NCBI GenBank assembly: GCA_963778075.1
Contig: CAVZTJ010000009.1
Span: 1 to 64,000, forward strand
Direction: 5' to 3'
From: JASHPR01 sp963778075
Lineage (GTDB): Bacteria; Actinomycetota; Actinomycetes; Streptosporangiales; Streptosporangiaceae
Length of the DNA stretch: 64,000 bases
Made by a program: the position numbers and the translations under genes. Shown piece after piece: positions 27,971 to 37,398 of the stretch. The notes under the pieces are model-generated. The model was given only the letters and a program-made list of their open reading frames with translations. It made no database searches and was not told the DNA's origin. Numbering within the stretch: the first letter of the stretch is position 1; every line of letters begins with the position of its first letter.

Positions 27971-28384
27971 TCATGGACGGCGATGGGGCCTGCGATGGCG
28001 GGTCCATGGGCGGGCGAGCACCCGTACCAGACTCAGCGCAGCCAGGACGACGATCGTCATGTCCACCGCAGGTACCCAGCGGACCTGGTCGCCCTTCACA
28101 ACGTAGGCGCCTGATGGCAGCACCAGTCCCCCGAAACCCCCGCCGACATCCGTGGGTCCCGGGTCGCGCGGCGTGGCATCGTGCCCCTTCGCGCCCGCCT
28201 CGAGGGGGCTGTTGGCGTCGGCGGCCTGGTTACCGCGCCGGGCACGTGATGTGCCACCGCCGCCTCCGCCGGCCACGATCGCGACCGGGATGATCAGTAT
28301 GCCGTCCTTCTCGTACGCCGTGCCGAACGCGCGGTGTACCGATAGATGCTCCGACGTTTTCGCCAAGAGGTTCCCTATGTCCAC
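27971..28384 (-). CDS. GerW/YtfJ-family sporulation protein
   Basis: A 137-residue protein matching the GerW (YtfJ) family: N-terminal LLAKTSEHLSVHRAFG, the conserved strand KDGILIIPVAIVAGGGGGG, then GGFGGLVLPSGAYVVKGDQVRWVPAVD. A hydrophobic helix near the C-terminus (MTIVVLAALSLVRVLA) is a common actinobacterial addition. In Bacillus the relative affects spore germination; in actinomycetes the role is less clear. Supports a spore-forming host. Confidence 0.85.
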   Translation of the reverse strand: MDIGNLLAKTSEHLSVHRAFGTAYEKDGILIIPVAIVAGGGGGGTSRARRGNQAADANSPLEAGAKGHDATPRDPGPTDVGGGFGGLVLPSGAYVVKGDQVRWVPAVDMTIVVLAALSLVRVLARPWTRHRRPHRRP

Positions 28385-28584
28385 GTCAAGCGCCTCCTCC
28401 TGCTGACAGCTGGGTCATCTGCGATTCTCACAGCGGAATCCAGGTGGACGACGCATGAGAACTCGGCTTATGATTGTGATATCAGTTTTCATACGGTCGC
28501 GGGAAGCTGCGGCGGGCCGCGAGACTCCGCCCGGGTGCGGCAGCTGTCCGGCACTGTTCGATCAGCGACCACAGAGGCGGCGCA

Positions 28585-29433
28585 ATGAACACGCCAGCAG
28601 ACGGGGCGAGAGCGACGGATTCACTGAAGGACCTGGCGTACGGCCGGGTTAACCGCCCGGCGGGTGCGCCGGTGCCTGCCATCTCGGTGCACGGGCTGCG
28701 CAAGCGCTTTGGCGACAAGGAAGCGGTGGCGGGGATAGACCTCGATATCGCGGCCGGCTCGCTCGCCGGGCTCGTCGGGCCGAACGGAGCGGGCAAGACC
28801 ACATCGCTGTCGATGATGACCGGGCTGCTCCGCCCGGACGACGGGCGGGTCGAGGTCAACGGGCTGAACGTCTGGACCGACCCGCCGGCGGCGAAGGCAG
28901 TCATGGGCGTGGTGCCAGCGGAGGTCCGGCTGTTCGAGCGGCTCAGCGGCGCGGAGCTGCTCGAGTACGCCGGGCGGCTGCGCGGCCTGCCGACCGACGA
29001 GGCGCGCTCGCGTGCCGTGCAGTTGCTGGACGTGCTGGATCTGTCGGGGGATGCGAACCGGCTGGTCGCGGACTACTCGACGGGCATGCGCAAGAAAGCC
29101 GCGCTCGGCTGTGCGCTCATCCACAATCCGCCGGTGCTGTTCCTGGACGAGCCCCTCGAGGGCGTTGACCCGGTCTCCGCCGACGTGATCCGCAGGCTAC
29201 TCACCCGCTTCGTGGGCTCCGGTTCGACTGTGCTGTTTTCCAGCCATGTGATGGAGCTGGTCGAGCAGGTCTGCGACCACGTGTCCATCATCGACAAGGG
29301 AAAGATCGTGGCCACCGGGACAACCGATGAGGTCCGCGGCGGCAAGAGCCTGCAGCGCGCGTTCATCGACCTGGTCGGCCCGCGCGCAACCGACGAGGAG
29401 GTGCTGTCGTGGCTCGGCTCCTCGTCCAGCTGA
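28585..29433 (+). CDS. ABC transporter ATP-binding protein
   Basis: A 282-residue ATPase with Walker A GPNGAGKTT near residue 73, an atypical signature YSTGMRKK in place of LSGGQ, Walker B PVLFLDEPLEG and H-loop SSHVM. About 35 extra residues precede the domain. The YSTGM signature is common among ABC-2-type exporters. The permease gene starts 25 bp before its stop, so the two are coupled. Confidence 0.9.
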   Translation: MNTPADGARATDSLKDLAYGRVNRPAGAPVPAISVHGLRKRFGDKEAVAGIDLDIAAGSLAGLVGPNGAGKTTSLSMMTGLLRPDDGRVEVNGLNVWTDPPAAKAVMGVVPAEVRLFERLSGAELLEYAGRLRGLPTDEARSRAVQLLDVLDLSGDANRLVADYSTGMRKKAALGCALIHNPPVLFLDEPLEGVDPVSADVIRRLLTRFVGSGSTVLFSSHVMELVEQVCDHVSIIDKGKIVATGTTDEVRGGKSLQRAFIDLVGPRATDEEVLSWLGSSSS

Positions 29434-31001
29434 AGCTGCGCCTGCTGCTGAACGCGCTGCACTCGTCCAGGACCGCAAGGATTTCGTTCATCGTCAGCAC
29501 GACGTTCGCCGTCCTGCTCGCGATAGGCACCTTCCTGGTGCTGGCCAGCTTCCGCGGCAAGAGCACGTCGGTGGACCTGACCTCGGTCATCTTCACCGTG
29601 TTCGCGTTCGGCTGGCTGATCATGCCGATCATGGTCTTTAGCGTGGACGCCACGCTGGACCCGGCGACGCTCGCGCTCTACCCGCTGCGCACCCGCCCGC
29701 TGGCTACCGGTCTGCTGGCCGCATCGGCCACCGGCGCGTGGCCGCTGGCCAACGTGATCGGCCTGCTGGGCGTGACCGTAGGACTGGCGAGCGGCGCAGA
29801 GGGGGTTATCGTCGCGGTCGTCGCGGTGGCCTTGCAGGTGCTGTTCTGCATTGCCCTGTCCCGCTTCGTGACCACTTCCCTGGCCGGCTTGCTGCGCTCA
29901 CGACGGGGCCGGGACCTGGCTGCATTTCTGATCATTCCGCTGTTCGCGCTGTACGAGTTCTTCGCCCAGGTGGTGCCCAAGGCAACCGCCGAGGGCAAGA
30001 TCACTGCGGCGAGCTTCACCGGATTCGACTCCTGGATGCGCTGGCTGCCGCCGGGCCTGGCCGCGCACGCGATCCAGGACGCCTCGGCCGGCCACATTGG
30101 GCTGGCCCTGGCGCGCCTGGCGGCGCTTGCCGCCGTCATCATCGTCTTCGTATGGCTGTGGATACGGTCGCTCAGCCGGGCTCTCGTGACGTCCGACACG
30201 TCGACGCAGTCGGCGCAGGTTCATGGCGCGAAGCTGCGGCTGGCCCGGTCCGGCCTGCGCGGGGCCGTGGCCGCCCGGTTCTGGGTTTACCAGCGCCGGG
30301 AGCCACTGTCGCTGGTCTTCTGGGCCATGATCGCAGTGATCACGGCAGCGGTCTCCGCTAGTTCCGTCTTCGGTCACAACCGTCATCCCGGGGTCATCAT
30401 CGCCAGTGCGATCTTCGGTGCCGCGTTCGTCGGGATCTTCCACGTCAACTCGGCCGGGATAACAGGCCCGGCGTTCTACCTGGAGGCGACGGCGCTCAGC
30501 AGCCGCCGCGACCTGCGCGCCTATTTTGGTGGCCAGAACCTCGTGCTCGCGGTGATCGGGGCACCTTTGGTCGTTGCTGTCTGCTTCGCTCTGGCCGCCG
30601 TGGCCGGCAGGCCGGGAGTCGGAGTCGAGGCGGCGCCGGTCGTGCTCGCCGCGCTTGGCGCGGCCCTTGGGCTGAGCAACCTGTTCACCGCGGTGCTGCC
30701 CTACCCGACGGCTAAGCGGGCGGGCACCCCGTTTCTGGTGGCCGCGCCGGGATACGGCGGCTACCGGATCGGCGCCGTCCTCGCCACCCTGGCCGGCACC
30801 GCGGTCGCGGCGACGCCGGTGATCATCGGTGTCGTGCTGGCCGCCAGCGACTCGCTGGCAGTCAGGATCGGGGTGCTGCTGCCATGCGCGGCCATCTACG
30901 GGTTCCTGCTGGCACTCGCGGGCGTGCGGCTGGCATCGGCGGCGGCCGTCGGCAAGCTGCCCGAGCTTTGCCAGGTGGCGATGCGCAGCGCCGTGTCGTG
31001 A
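29409..31001 (+). CDS. ABC-2-type exporter permease
   Basis: A 530-residue integral membrane protein with about 12 hydrophobic segments, such as FIVSTTFAVLLAIGTFLVL, VIFTVFAFGWLIMPIMV and AAFLIIPLFALYEFFAQ. It lacks large extracellular domains. The length fits the long ABC-2 permeases in which two six-helix halves are fused. It starts at GTG 29409 inside the end of the ATPase gene. Substrate unknown. Confidence 0.85.
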   Translation: MARLLVQLKLRLLLNALHSSRTARISFIVSTTFAVLLAIGTFLVLASFRGKSTSVDLTSVIFTVFAFGWLIMPIMVFSVDATLDPATLALYPLRTRPLATGLLAASATGAWPLANVIGLLGVTVGLASGAEGVIVAVVAVALQVLFCIALSRFVTTSLAGLLRSRRGRDLAAFLIIPLFALYEFFAQVVPKATAEGKITAASFTGFDSWMRWLPPGLAAHAIQDASAGHIGLALARLAALAAVIIVFVWLWIRSLSRALVTSDTSTQSAQVHGAKLRLARSGLRGAVAARFWVYQRREPLSLVFWAMIAVITAAVSASSVFGHNRHPGVIIASAIFGAAFVGIFHVNSAGITGPAFYLEATALSSRRDLRAYFGGQNLVLAVIGAPLVVAVCFALAAVAGRPGVGVEAAPVVLAALGAALGLSNLFTAVLPYPTAKRAGTPFLVAAPGYGGYRIGAVLATLAGTAVAATPVIIGVVLAASDSLAVRIGVLLPCAAIYGFLLALAGVRLASAAAVGKLPELCQVAMRSAVS

Positions 31002-31019
31002 GTCACCGCGTCGGCGAGT

Positions 31020-31226
31020 CTATTGAGCCAACGGCACCACTAGCAGTATGTCTGCATAGTCGCTTCGGGCTTGGTCCCTCCTGCCGGAAAACTCGATAAG
31101 AACTTTGCTCTCCTTGTTCTGATAGTATTGGCATAGGGCATAGAGATCTGATGAGTTTACCTTGCCGCCCTCATCGACGTCTTTGAGCTCTGCTATGCAC
31201 ACTTGCCCGTCGCACGAGTCGGACCC
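31020..31226 (-). pseudogene. Short unrecognised coding fragment
   Basis: The minus strand reads VCIAELKDVDEGGKVNSSD then LYALCQYYQNKESKVLIEFS in a frame closed upstream by TAA at about 31229. The composition is protein-like and lower in GC than neighbours. It lacks a convincing start and probably remains from a larger imported gene. I do not recognise the family. Confidence 0.3.
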
Positions 31227-31288
31227 GAGGATGTATTATGGCTTGGCTGCACGAGTCATCGCAGTGAGCCTGAAGCGGCGCTGGAAAA

Positions 31289-31708
31289 CTAACGCTGACT
31301 ATGTATTCTTGCGTTCGCTACGGGGGGCGCTTTAATCCAGGTTCCCGTGATGGTTACGCCATCGAGAACGCCAACATCCGGGACGCTCACCCCGATCGGT
31401 GTACCACCGACGAGACCTGCCTCTTGACGACGGGGCCGCGCCGGTATTGTTGGGCCCTCGAAGAGCCCGTAACAGCGCCCCGGCCAGCAAAGGCAAATAC
31501 GAGCGTTAAATAAGAACAAACGAAACGACTCGAGAATGATCTTCTTTGCAGTGGACACTGTTAACTGCACCGGAAATTTGATAACTTGCGCAGCGATGTC
31601 CAGCACGCTGCAGGCTTCCTGATGCTTACCCGCATCGCTTGACCTGTCCCCCATACCGCGACCCCTTTGCTCTGTGCGGAAATCTGACGTCGGCATCCTG
31701 TGCGTCAA
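31289..31708 (-). CDS. Hypothetical protein, low confidence
   Basis: An open frame of up to 139 residues. An internal start at MGDRSSDAGKHQEACSV gives a shorter protein with an amphipathic stretch IKFPVQLTVSTAKKIILESF. No domain recognised. The region is less GC-rich than average and may be foreign or decaying. It could be non-coding. Confidence 0.25.
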   Translation of the reverse strand: MTHRMPTSDFRTEQRGRGMGDRSSDAGKHQEACSVLDIAAQVIKFPVQLTVSTAKKIILESFRLFLFNARICLCWPGRCYGLFEGPTIPARPRRQEAGLVGGTPIGVSVPDVGVLDGVTITGTWIKAPPVANARIHSQR

Positions 31709-32253
31709 AGGTTGCCCTCACTCCCTGGTACGCCGATGCCGAGAATCTTCCGTTCACCGGTAAATAAACTAAAGAGCTGTCGCCAATCCGATAAGCTGAT
31801 CTGCCATATCGCCCCGTAACGCCTCAGTGAGAGCGAAAGGGCTCTAGGAACCCTTGTCAGCAGCAGCCTGCCTGGGAGAGCGGCGAGCGCAAATACAAAA
31901 CTTCGCTGAGTCGTGGCGGTCGGAAGGATCAGCTAACGCCGCACTGAGCCGACTTCGAATCGGCCAGCGGGTGCGGCCGACCATGACGCTGGCCAAACGG
32001 CGGATGGCCAGGCTCGATGACGCCCCGGTGGAAGATGCCGGCGACTGCCTGGAACCCCGGCAGGTTACCCCGGGCTCACCGCCCGGGCGCCCGCCAGTGT
32101 GCGCCGAGCAACGCGGCCACCTCCGCGTCGGCGAAAAACTGCATGTGGGTTCGGGCGAAGTGAATGGCCTTGATCAGGTTGGCGCTATGCGCCGCAGCAG
32201 GCGCTGCGGTGTCACCAAGTTCGAGGGCGCGGTCCCGCAACGGGAAGGGGCGT
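31709..32253. other. No gene recognised
   Basis: About 545 bp upstream of the broken response regulator with no frame that looks coding and no clear repeat. Open frames overlap on both strands and look like GC-skew artefacts. Confidence 0.35.
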
Positions 32254-32836
32254 TCACAACGTCGATGGCACACACTTGGATGCCGTAAAAGTGTCGAGAG
32301 TTCGCGGGTGGACGTGCGCGGCGTTTGCGATCTCCTGGCGTTTGTCGAAGCGGGTAAGTTCCCGCAGATTCCAGCTCCGACTGACTGCGCACCACCTGGT
32401 CCAGCAGCGGTGGGCACAGAGATGCAGCGTTGCGGAATGGGTCTGCATCAGGGTTGGGCGCAGGCTCGCCGCGGCCGATGGCTTCAACGACGGCACGGGT
32501 TACATAGTCGCTCGCGCGCTTAGCCAGGAGGGCTTTCGGGTCGAAGAACTGGAATCCCGCGAGCAGGTAGAGCAGCCTGTTTTCTTCCTCGTCAGTGGTA
32601 GTGATGATCGTCTTGGTAGTCGGCGACAACTTGCGCAGCCAGGCCAGCGCTGTGAGACCAGTGCTGGCTGACTGGGGGAAGCGAAGGTCAACGACCGCCT
32701 GGTTGAACGGCTCCTCGAGTTCCAGAACCTTGGGCAGGGCTGCCGGGTCACGCACGCCCGTTACGGTGTGTCTTTCAGAATGTCGCGCAGGGCGATCTCA
32801 AAGTTCAGCTGGTCATCGATCACCAGGATCCGCATA
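32254..32836 (-). pseudogene. Response regulator broken by frameshifts
   Basis: ATG 32836 opens a receiver domain (MRILVIDDQLNFEIALRDIL) that hits TAA after 24 codons. One base over, the receiver continues as VTGVRDPAALPKVLE, VVDLRFPQSASTGLTALAWL (phospho-acceptor Asp in VVDLRFP) and TIITTTDEEENRLLYLL. A further frame change near 32370 leads to a helix-turn-helix-like end, LTRFDKRQEIANAAHVHPRT. It overlaps the end of the kinase gene, so the two were one operon. Non-functional as written. Confidence 0.75.
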
Positions 32837-33709
32837 CTGGCCTCTCGCACGGCTCACCAACCTGACTGCCATCGGACGCATGCCCGGGTTCCACCGTCTG
32901 GCCTGCGGGAAAACGCCAGCGAGCTGCGTATCCCCGCAGGTGCTCGGCCAACACCACAAGGCTGGTGTTGGGGTCACGCACCGCCCCATCTGGCATGCCG
33001 GGCCCGTCATCGTCTATCCGAAGCACTGTCTGCGTCCTCACCGAAGCCGACGGGTTTTCCACGCTGATGCCCACATCGATCTGGCTTGCTCCCGCCTTCC
33101 AGGCGTTGGTCATCAGATCCGCCAGGCATCGACGCGCCAGCTGATAGTCGGTGCTGCTCAGAAGGGCGGCGTGACTGGAAGGATCGAGCTCGACCGTCGT
33201 GCTCCGGCCCGAAGGCAGGGTGCGCGTCACGCAACGCCAGAGCAGGTCCACGTTGCTCAGGTCCGATGCGCGGCCGAGCAACGTGAGGCGCGCCTCCTCG
33301 CTTAATGCGAGCATCTCTCTGGCCAGCGACCTGGTTTCTGGCCCTGCGCCGTGATCTTTGTCACCTCGTTGAGTAAGGCGTAAGCCGCGTTCTTCACCAG
33401 GCTGTGCACCGTGACGGCGGCATCGGCCTGGTAGCGGCGAGCCTGCGCGGCGGATGCCTCGCAAGCGCCGCGCAACGCTAACTCGTAGATGGCGGTGAAC
33501 GGCAGGAGCAGCAGGATGACCGCCGCCACGAGGGCCACCGCGAACAGCCCTCCGGGCACCGGCTGGTGAAGCCAGTACACCGGATAAGCAGGATCGCAGA
33601 GGCAATCAGCGCGACGATCGGTGGGATGGCCGCGGAGTAATAACAACGCCCGGCCCGGCGGCGGATCCGGTGAATACCAGCTGGAGTCAGTCATCGTCTG
33701 CAGGAACAT
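32820..33709 (-). pseudogene. Sensor histidine kinase broken by frameshifts
   Basis: The C-terminal frame carries a HATPase domain: LARRCLADLMTNAWKAGASQ (N-box), LRIDDDGPGMPDGAV (G1) and ending GEPCERPVCGSW. The upstream half, in another frame, has a hydrophobic helix LFAVALVAAVILLLLPF and a linker LVKNAAYALLNEVTKITAQG. An earlier helix (AIPPIVALIASAILLI) lies in yet another frame, after ATG 33709. At least three frame changes (near 33660-33580 and 33320) are needed to join them. Partner of the broken regulator at 32254-32836. Confidence 0.7.
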
Positions 33710-34137
33710 ACCACACGTGGACCGTGATTAGCCCAGGCCAAGCCGGTAGACGGTAGCAGGCAGGGGGCGAACTCCAGCGGCCCGGCGAAAAGCAGCCCTA
33801 CCGAATATCCCAAATCCCTCGAGCAATCCGCCCAGTCGGCAGTGGCTCGCGTACGGGCGGCGAGCAAGTGCCTGGCCGCGTGGCTCAGCCCGGCGACGTT
33901 GCGCGCAGCCCTGAAATCCAGAAGCGACGACCTGTTACGGGCCCAGGACGTAATCGCACCAATCGTGCCAAGAGCGAGCATCGCGGCATCTTGAGGAAGA
34001 CTCCGGCGCGGGAACCATAGCAATAACAGCCAGAAACCAGCCATACAGCCACCCCGCAGCATGGCGCCGCAGGCCACAGCGATGTCTGAACCGGATCGCG
34101 ATCGCGTGCACGAATGGCGTCCGTAGCGATGGATCAA
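33691..34137 (-). CDS. Hypothetical membrane protein upstream of the broken two-component system
   Basis: An open frame of up to 148 residues with hydrophobic stretches (CMAGFWLLLLWFP, LGYSVGLLFAGPLEFAPCLL) and a polar helix rich in Arg/Ala between them. Its stop overlaps the start of the kinase remnant at 33709, suggesting an operon. The true start is unclear, and in this decayed zone it may also be damaged. Function unknown. Confidence 0.4.
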   Translation of the reverse strand: MIHRYGRHSCTRSRSGSDIAVACGAMLRGGCMAGFWLLLLWFPRRSLPQDAAMLALGTIGAITSWARNRSSLLDFRAARNVAGLSHAARHLLAARTRATADWADCSRDLGYSVGLLFAGPLEFAPCLLPSTGLAWANHGPRVVCSCRR

Positions 34138-34444
34138 ACACGAAGCCCACCCAATGACTCAAGGCCGCGGACCAGCCGCGGCGCTGTCAACGTCAAGATC
34201 CTCGAGAACACTATCGCTGGGTGCATTTGAGAGGCGGGCTATCGCTCTTCGCCGACCGGCATGATGCAGGTTGCGCACCGCGTCGCCGGCCTGTTAGCGT
34301 CGCGGCGATCGTGATCCATCGGCAGGAGGTGAGACCCATGAACGCAGTATCCGCAGTGGGTGCTCCCCTGCAGTCCACGATCGCGCGACTGAGATAGTCG
34401 CCACCGGGAGCGCCCGACAGGCACTTCGCGAAAGGGCGACTCCC
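34138..34444. other. Intergenic with a mini open frame
   Basis: Holds no normal-size gene. AGGAGGTGAG at 34324-34333 is an excellent ribosome site and is followed by a short frame at 34338-34397, listed separately. Confidence 0.5.
34338..34397 (+). CDS. 19-codon mini-ORF with strong ribosome site
   Basis: ATG 34338 lies five bases after AGGAGGTGAG, the strongest ribosome site in the neighbourhood. The frame reads MNAVSAVGAPLQSTIARLR and stops with TAG. Such a strong site on a tiny frame upstream of another gene suggests a leader peptide or a small protein, but conservation cannot be judged here. Confidence 0.4.
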   Translation: MNAVSAVGAPLQSTIARLR

Positions 34445-35444
34445 ATGAACACAACACCTTTTTCAGATCTGCACTTCACCTCGACGGACTCCGGCGGCAG
34501 TCGGCGGATCAGCCGCAGGCCGACGCCATAGGGCGCGGCGCGCGCCGCGGGCGAGCAAGCGTTGGTCCTCGGCGGTGGCGGGTCGGCAGGCAATGCGTGG
34601 TCGATCGGCGTCATCGCCGGCCTGTTTGATGCCGGGCTGGATGTGACCGAGGCCGATCTGATCATCGGGACGTCGGCCGGATCGACGGCCGCGGCCCAGA
34701 TAACCAGCGCGACCCCGACCGAACCGCTTGCCGGCATCCTTTCCGCTGCTCCCCAGCCGCGGACTGGCCCGCGCGGATCCGGCGGTGGACGCGTTCCGAT
34801 TGTGCCGGTGGCCGACCATATGCGCAGGACGAGCGAGATCATCGCCGCCGCCGAGGATGCGGCCGACATGCGCCGCAGATTGGGCGCCGCGGCGCTCGAG
34901 ATGGATGCGGCGGCGGACGGCTCCGGCGCAAACGCGGTGGCGCGCTACGGTCGCCGCTCGGCTGCCCAGTGAGCGCTGGCCGGAACGAATGGTGCTGCTC
35001 ATCGTGGCTGTCGATGCGCATACCGGTGAACCGGTCGTGTTCGACCGCCATAGCGGAGTCGACTTGGTGGACGCCGTCGCCGCCAGCTGCGCCAACGGCT
35101 TCGGTGTCCCTCCCTACGGCATCGGCGACCGCCGATACATCGACGGCGGCTACCGACGATCCAGCGAGAATGCCGATCTGGCCGCCGGATACGGCCGGGT
35201 GCTGGTGCTGTCGCCACTTGGCGGCAGATCACGGGCGCCACTGGACTGGGGCATGCACCTTGCAGCACAGGTCGACGAACTGCGCGCCGCCGGCAGCAGC
35301 GTCGAAACCGTCTTCCCGGACAGCAACTCCCGCGACGCATTCGGCGACAACCTGATGGATCCGTCGACGCGTCCGCCCGCCGCCCGAGCCGGTTACAACC
35401 AAGGCAGAGCCCTCGCCGCGCAGCTCACCGAATTCTGGCGCTGA
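34445..35444 (+). pseudogene. Patatin-like phospholipase, frameshifted
   Basis: Joined over two frames this is a patatin: oxyanion loop LVLGGGGSAGNAWS (from about 34562), nucleophile elbow IIGTSAGS, then after a one-base frame change near 34932 RWRATVAARLPSERWPERMV and the catalytic Asp in YIDGGYRRS, ending QLTEFWR. ATG 34445 is in the same frame as the first half but a TAG at 34529 intervenes; only TTG 34562 could start the rest. Patatins hydrolyse acyl lipids with a Ser-Asp dyad, and both residues are kept. Two lesions make it inactive as written. Confidence 0.8.
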
Positions 35445-35479
35445 CGACCGCGAAACCAGTCGACTCCCAGCGCTGCCCG

Positions 35480-36690
35480 TCAGCCTGGCGTCACGACCCA
35501 GCCTGGGCTGACGAACACCATGCCCTGCGGCCGGAAGGAGGGCCCGGCGAGCGCAACCCGGGTCAGCACCCCGGTCCAGGGATTCAGCGTGCCCAGGTAG
35601 TTCTGCGGGAAGCCAGGCGCCGGGCAGGTCGCCGGGGCGCTGTTCTCGTCGCACGGAGTGACCGCTTCCCAGATCGACCCGACCCGGAACGGGCCGGTCA
35701 CGACCTCTACCTCGTCCTGGCTGGTGTTGTCGCCGTAGAGCTTGCCGGACCGACTTCGCGCCCAGGCGGTGTCGTCGACCGAGTGGGTGAGCTTGAGCAC
35801 CCGCAGATGGCTGCCCAGCCGCCCCGGCCGGTCTGCACGAAGATCTGCTCCTCGTCGCCCTGGCTGGTCAGCATGAAATCGCCAGCGAACCTCGGGCCAA
35901 CCGTCGGCACGATCTCGTTGGAGTCCGGGTCGGTCAGCGCCAGCTGGACCTTCGTGCCGAAGGTCGCGCCGGCGTTGGCAACCCGCGCGGTGGCCTCGTC
36001 GTAGAACAGCGCGTGCACGGTCGCGACGCGAGCGTGGCGGTCGAAGGTCACGACGTAGGCCGCCGGGTAGGTCGGCTGGGGCGCGGCTGTGCCGGTGGTG
36101 CCGGGCGCGGAAGCGCTGACGAGCACCAGGTGGTGGTAAATGGAGATCGCGTCGGTGCCGCCGAAGTGAGGGAGCGGCTCGTTGTAGCGGTAGTGCACGA
36201 CCTGGTGGCCGCGCGGCGCGCTCGGCGTGATCGTGTAGATGCTGGAGTGCGCGTCCTCGTTGACGGTCGCGATCAGCGTGCGGGCGGCGGTGTCGGCCGT
36301 GACGCCGTCGCACTTGCCCTTGATGTCCCACTGCCTCACCACGTGGCCGCTGGCCGTGTACTCCACAATCGTGCTGTCGGTGTTGCCATCGGGGCTTGCC
36401 TGGCCTTGCGGGCCGACCCCGTTCTGGAACCCGCTGAAGAGGTGATGGCCGAGCACCGTGATGTCGTCAGGGTCTGCAAGCGGCTCGGTCTTGGGTTTGC
36501 CGGACCCCACCGGGATGAAGGTGTGCCGGAGCTTGGCGCCGTTCAGGATCACACGTACCTTGAAGCGCGCTCCGTGCTGAGCGGCGGCCGGCGCCGCCGA
36601 CGCGACGGCCGGGACGGCGAATGCCATGCCCGCCGCGGCCAGCACCGCCGCAGCAAGCACCTTCGCTTTACGTCGAGCAGTCATCTGCAA
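35480..36690 (-). pseudogene. Secreted beta-propeller-like protein, frameshifted
   Basis: ATG 36690 begins a clear signal peptide (basic MQMTARRKAKV, hydrophobic AAAVLAAAGMAFAVPAVASA). The mature part has repeated strand patterns such as ITVLGHHLFSGFQNGVGPQG, STIVEYTASGHVVRQWDIKG and DAISIYHHLVLVSAS, suggesting a secreted propeller. The frame stops at 35707, but one frame over the same protein continues from about 35820 (LGSHLRVLKLTHSVDDTAW) to GMVFVSPGWVVTPG at 35480. A single frame change near 35820 would restore a protein of about 400 residues. No catalytic motif recognised. Confidence 0.75.
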
Positions 36691-36876
36691 TCATCCTTCA
36701 TCTCAGGATGTAACGGCCGTTAGATTGACCCAGTCGTACTCGCCCTGCCTGACGCCATGGCCACTAGCAAACGACGGTTAGATGAACGAATCAGGCACCC
36801 AGGGACGGACACGCTTGAGCGCCCGTACACCATGACCCCGCTCAACCCCAGAAAGGCCCTAAAACCAGAAACATCT

Positions 36877-36922
36877 CCCCCTCCCCCCCCCCCCCCCTCC
36901 CCCCCCCCCCCCCCCCCCCCCC
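36877..36922 (+). repeat. Polycytosine tract (24 C run)
   Basis: C5-T-C15-T-C24. The last run, 36899-36922, is 24 C in a row, and the whole 46-bp block has only two T. It sits 30 bp upstream of the EVE-domain gene. The opposite strand is poly-G and could form a quadruplex. It may be real, or a polymerase/assembly artefact. Confidence 0.95.
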
Positions 36923-36952
36923 GGGAACCTGGGTTAGCGCAGAATGTGACCC

Positions 36953-37375
36953 ATGGCCGACTGGATCTTTCAGGGGAACGGCAAGCAGCTTGACCTGGAT
37001 GCCGCGATAGCCGCCTCGCGGGTGCGCTCCTGGCGGACGCCGCGTTACCGGGACCGGACCGCCGCGGGCGATCGCGTCTGGCTGCAGGTGGTGGGACGGA
37101 ATGAGCCGGGCATTTACTACGTGGCGGCGATCAAAGCTCCCGCTTACGAGGATCCGGAATGGCACGCCGGCCAGCCGGCGTCAGCGCGGTGGCGGACCGA
37201 TATCCGGTTTGTCTACCGCATCGATCCGCCACTGCTCAGGGTGGAGCTGCTGGCAACCGCCGCGCTCGCCTCGTTCCGGCCGTTCCGCGGGTTCCAGGGC
37301 TCGACCGTGCCGGTGCCTGCTGACATCGCAGCGCTGCTGTGGGAACGCGCCGAGCCCCGCCTGGACCGGATCTGA
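36953..37375 (+). CDS. EVE-domain protein
   Basis: A 140-residue protein consisting of one EVE (PUA-like) domain: MADWIFQGNGKQLDLDAAI, GDRVWLQVVGRNEPGIYYVA, then DIRFVYRIDPPLLRVELL. EVE domains bind modified bases in DNA or RNA and often occur near restriction or defence genes. No such partner is next to it here. The ribosome site is poor and the poly-C tract lies just upstream, so expression may be unusual. Confidence 0.85.
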   Translation: MADWIFQGNGKQLDLDAAIAASRVRSWRTPRYRDRTAAGDRVWLQVVGRNEPGIYYVAAIKAPAYEDPEWHAGQPASARWRTDIRFVYRIDPPLLRVELLATAALASFRPFRGFQGSTVPVPADIAALLWERAEPRLDRI

Positions 37376-37398
37376 CAGCCGCGCCGACGGCAGCGCAG

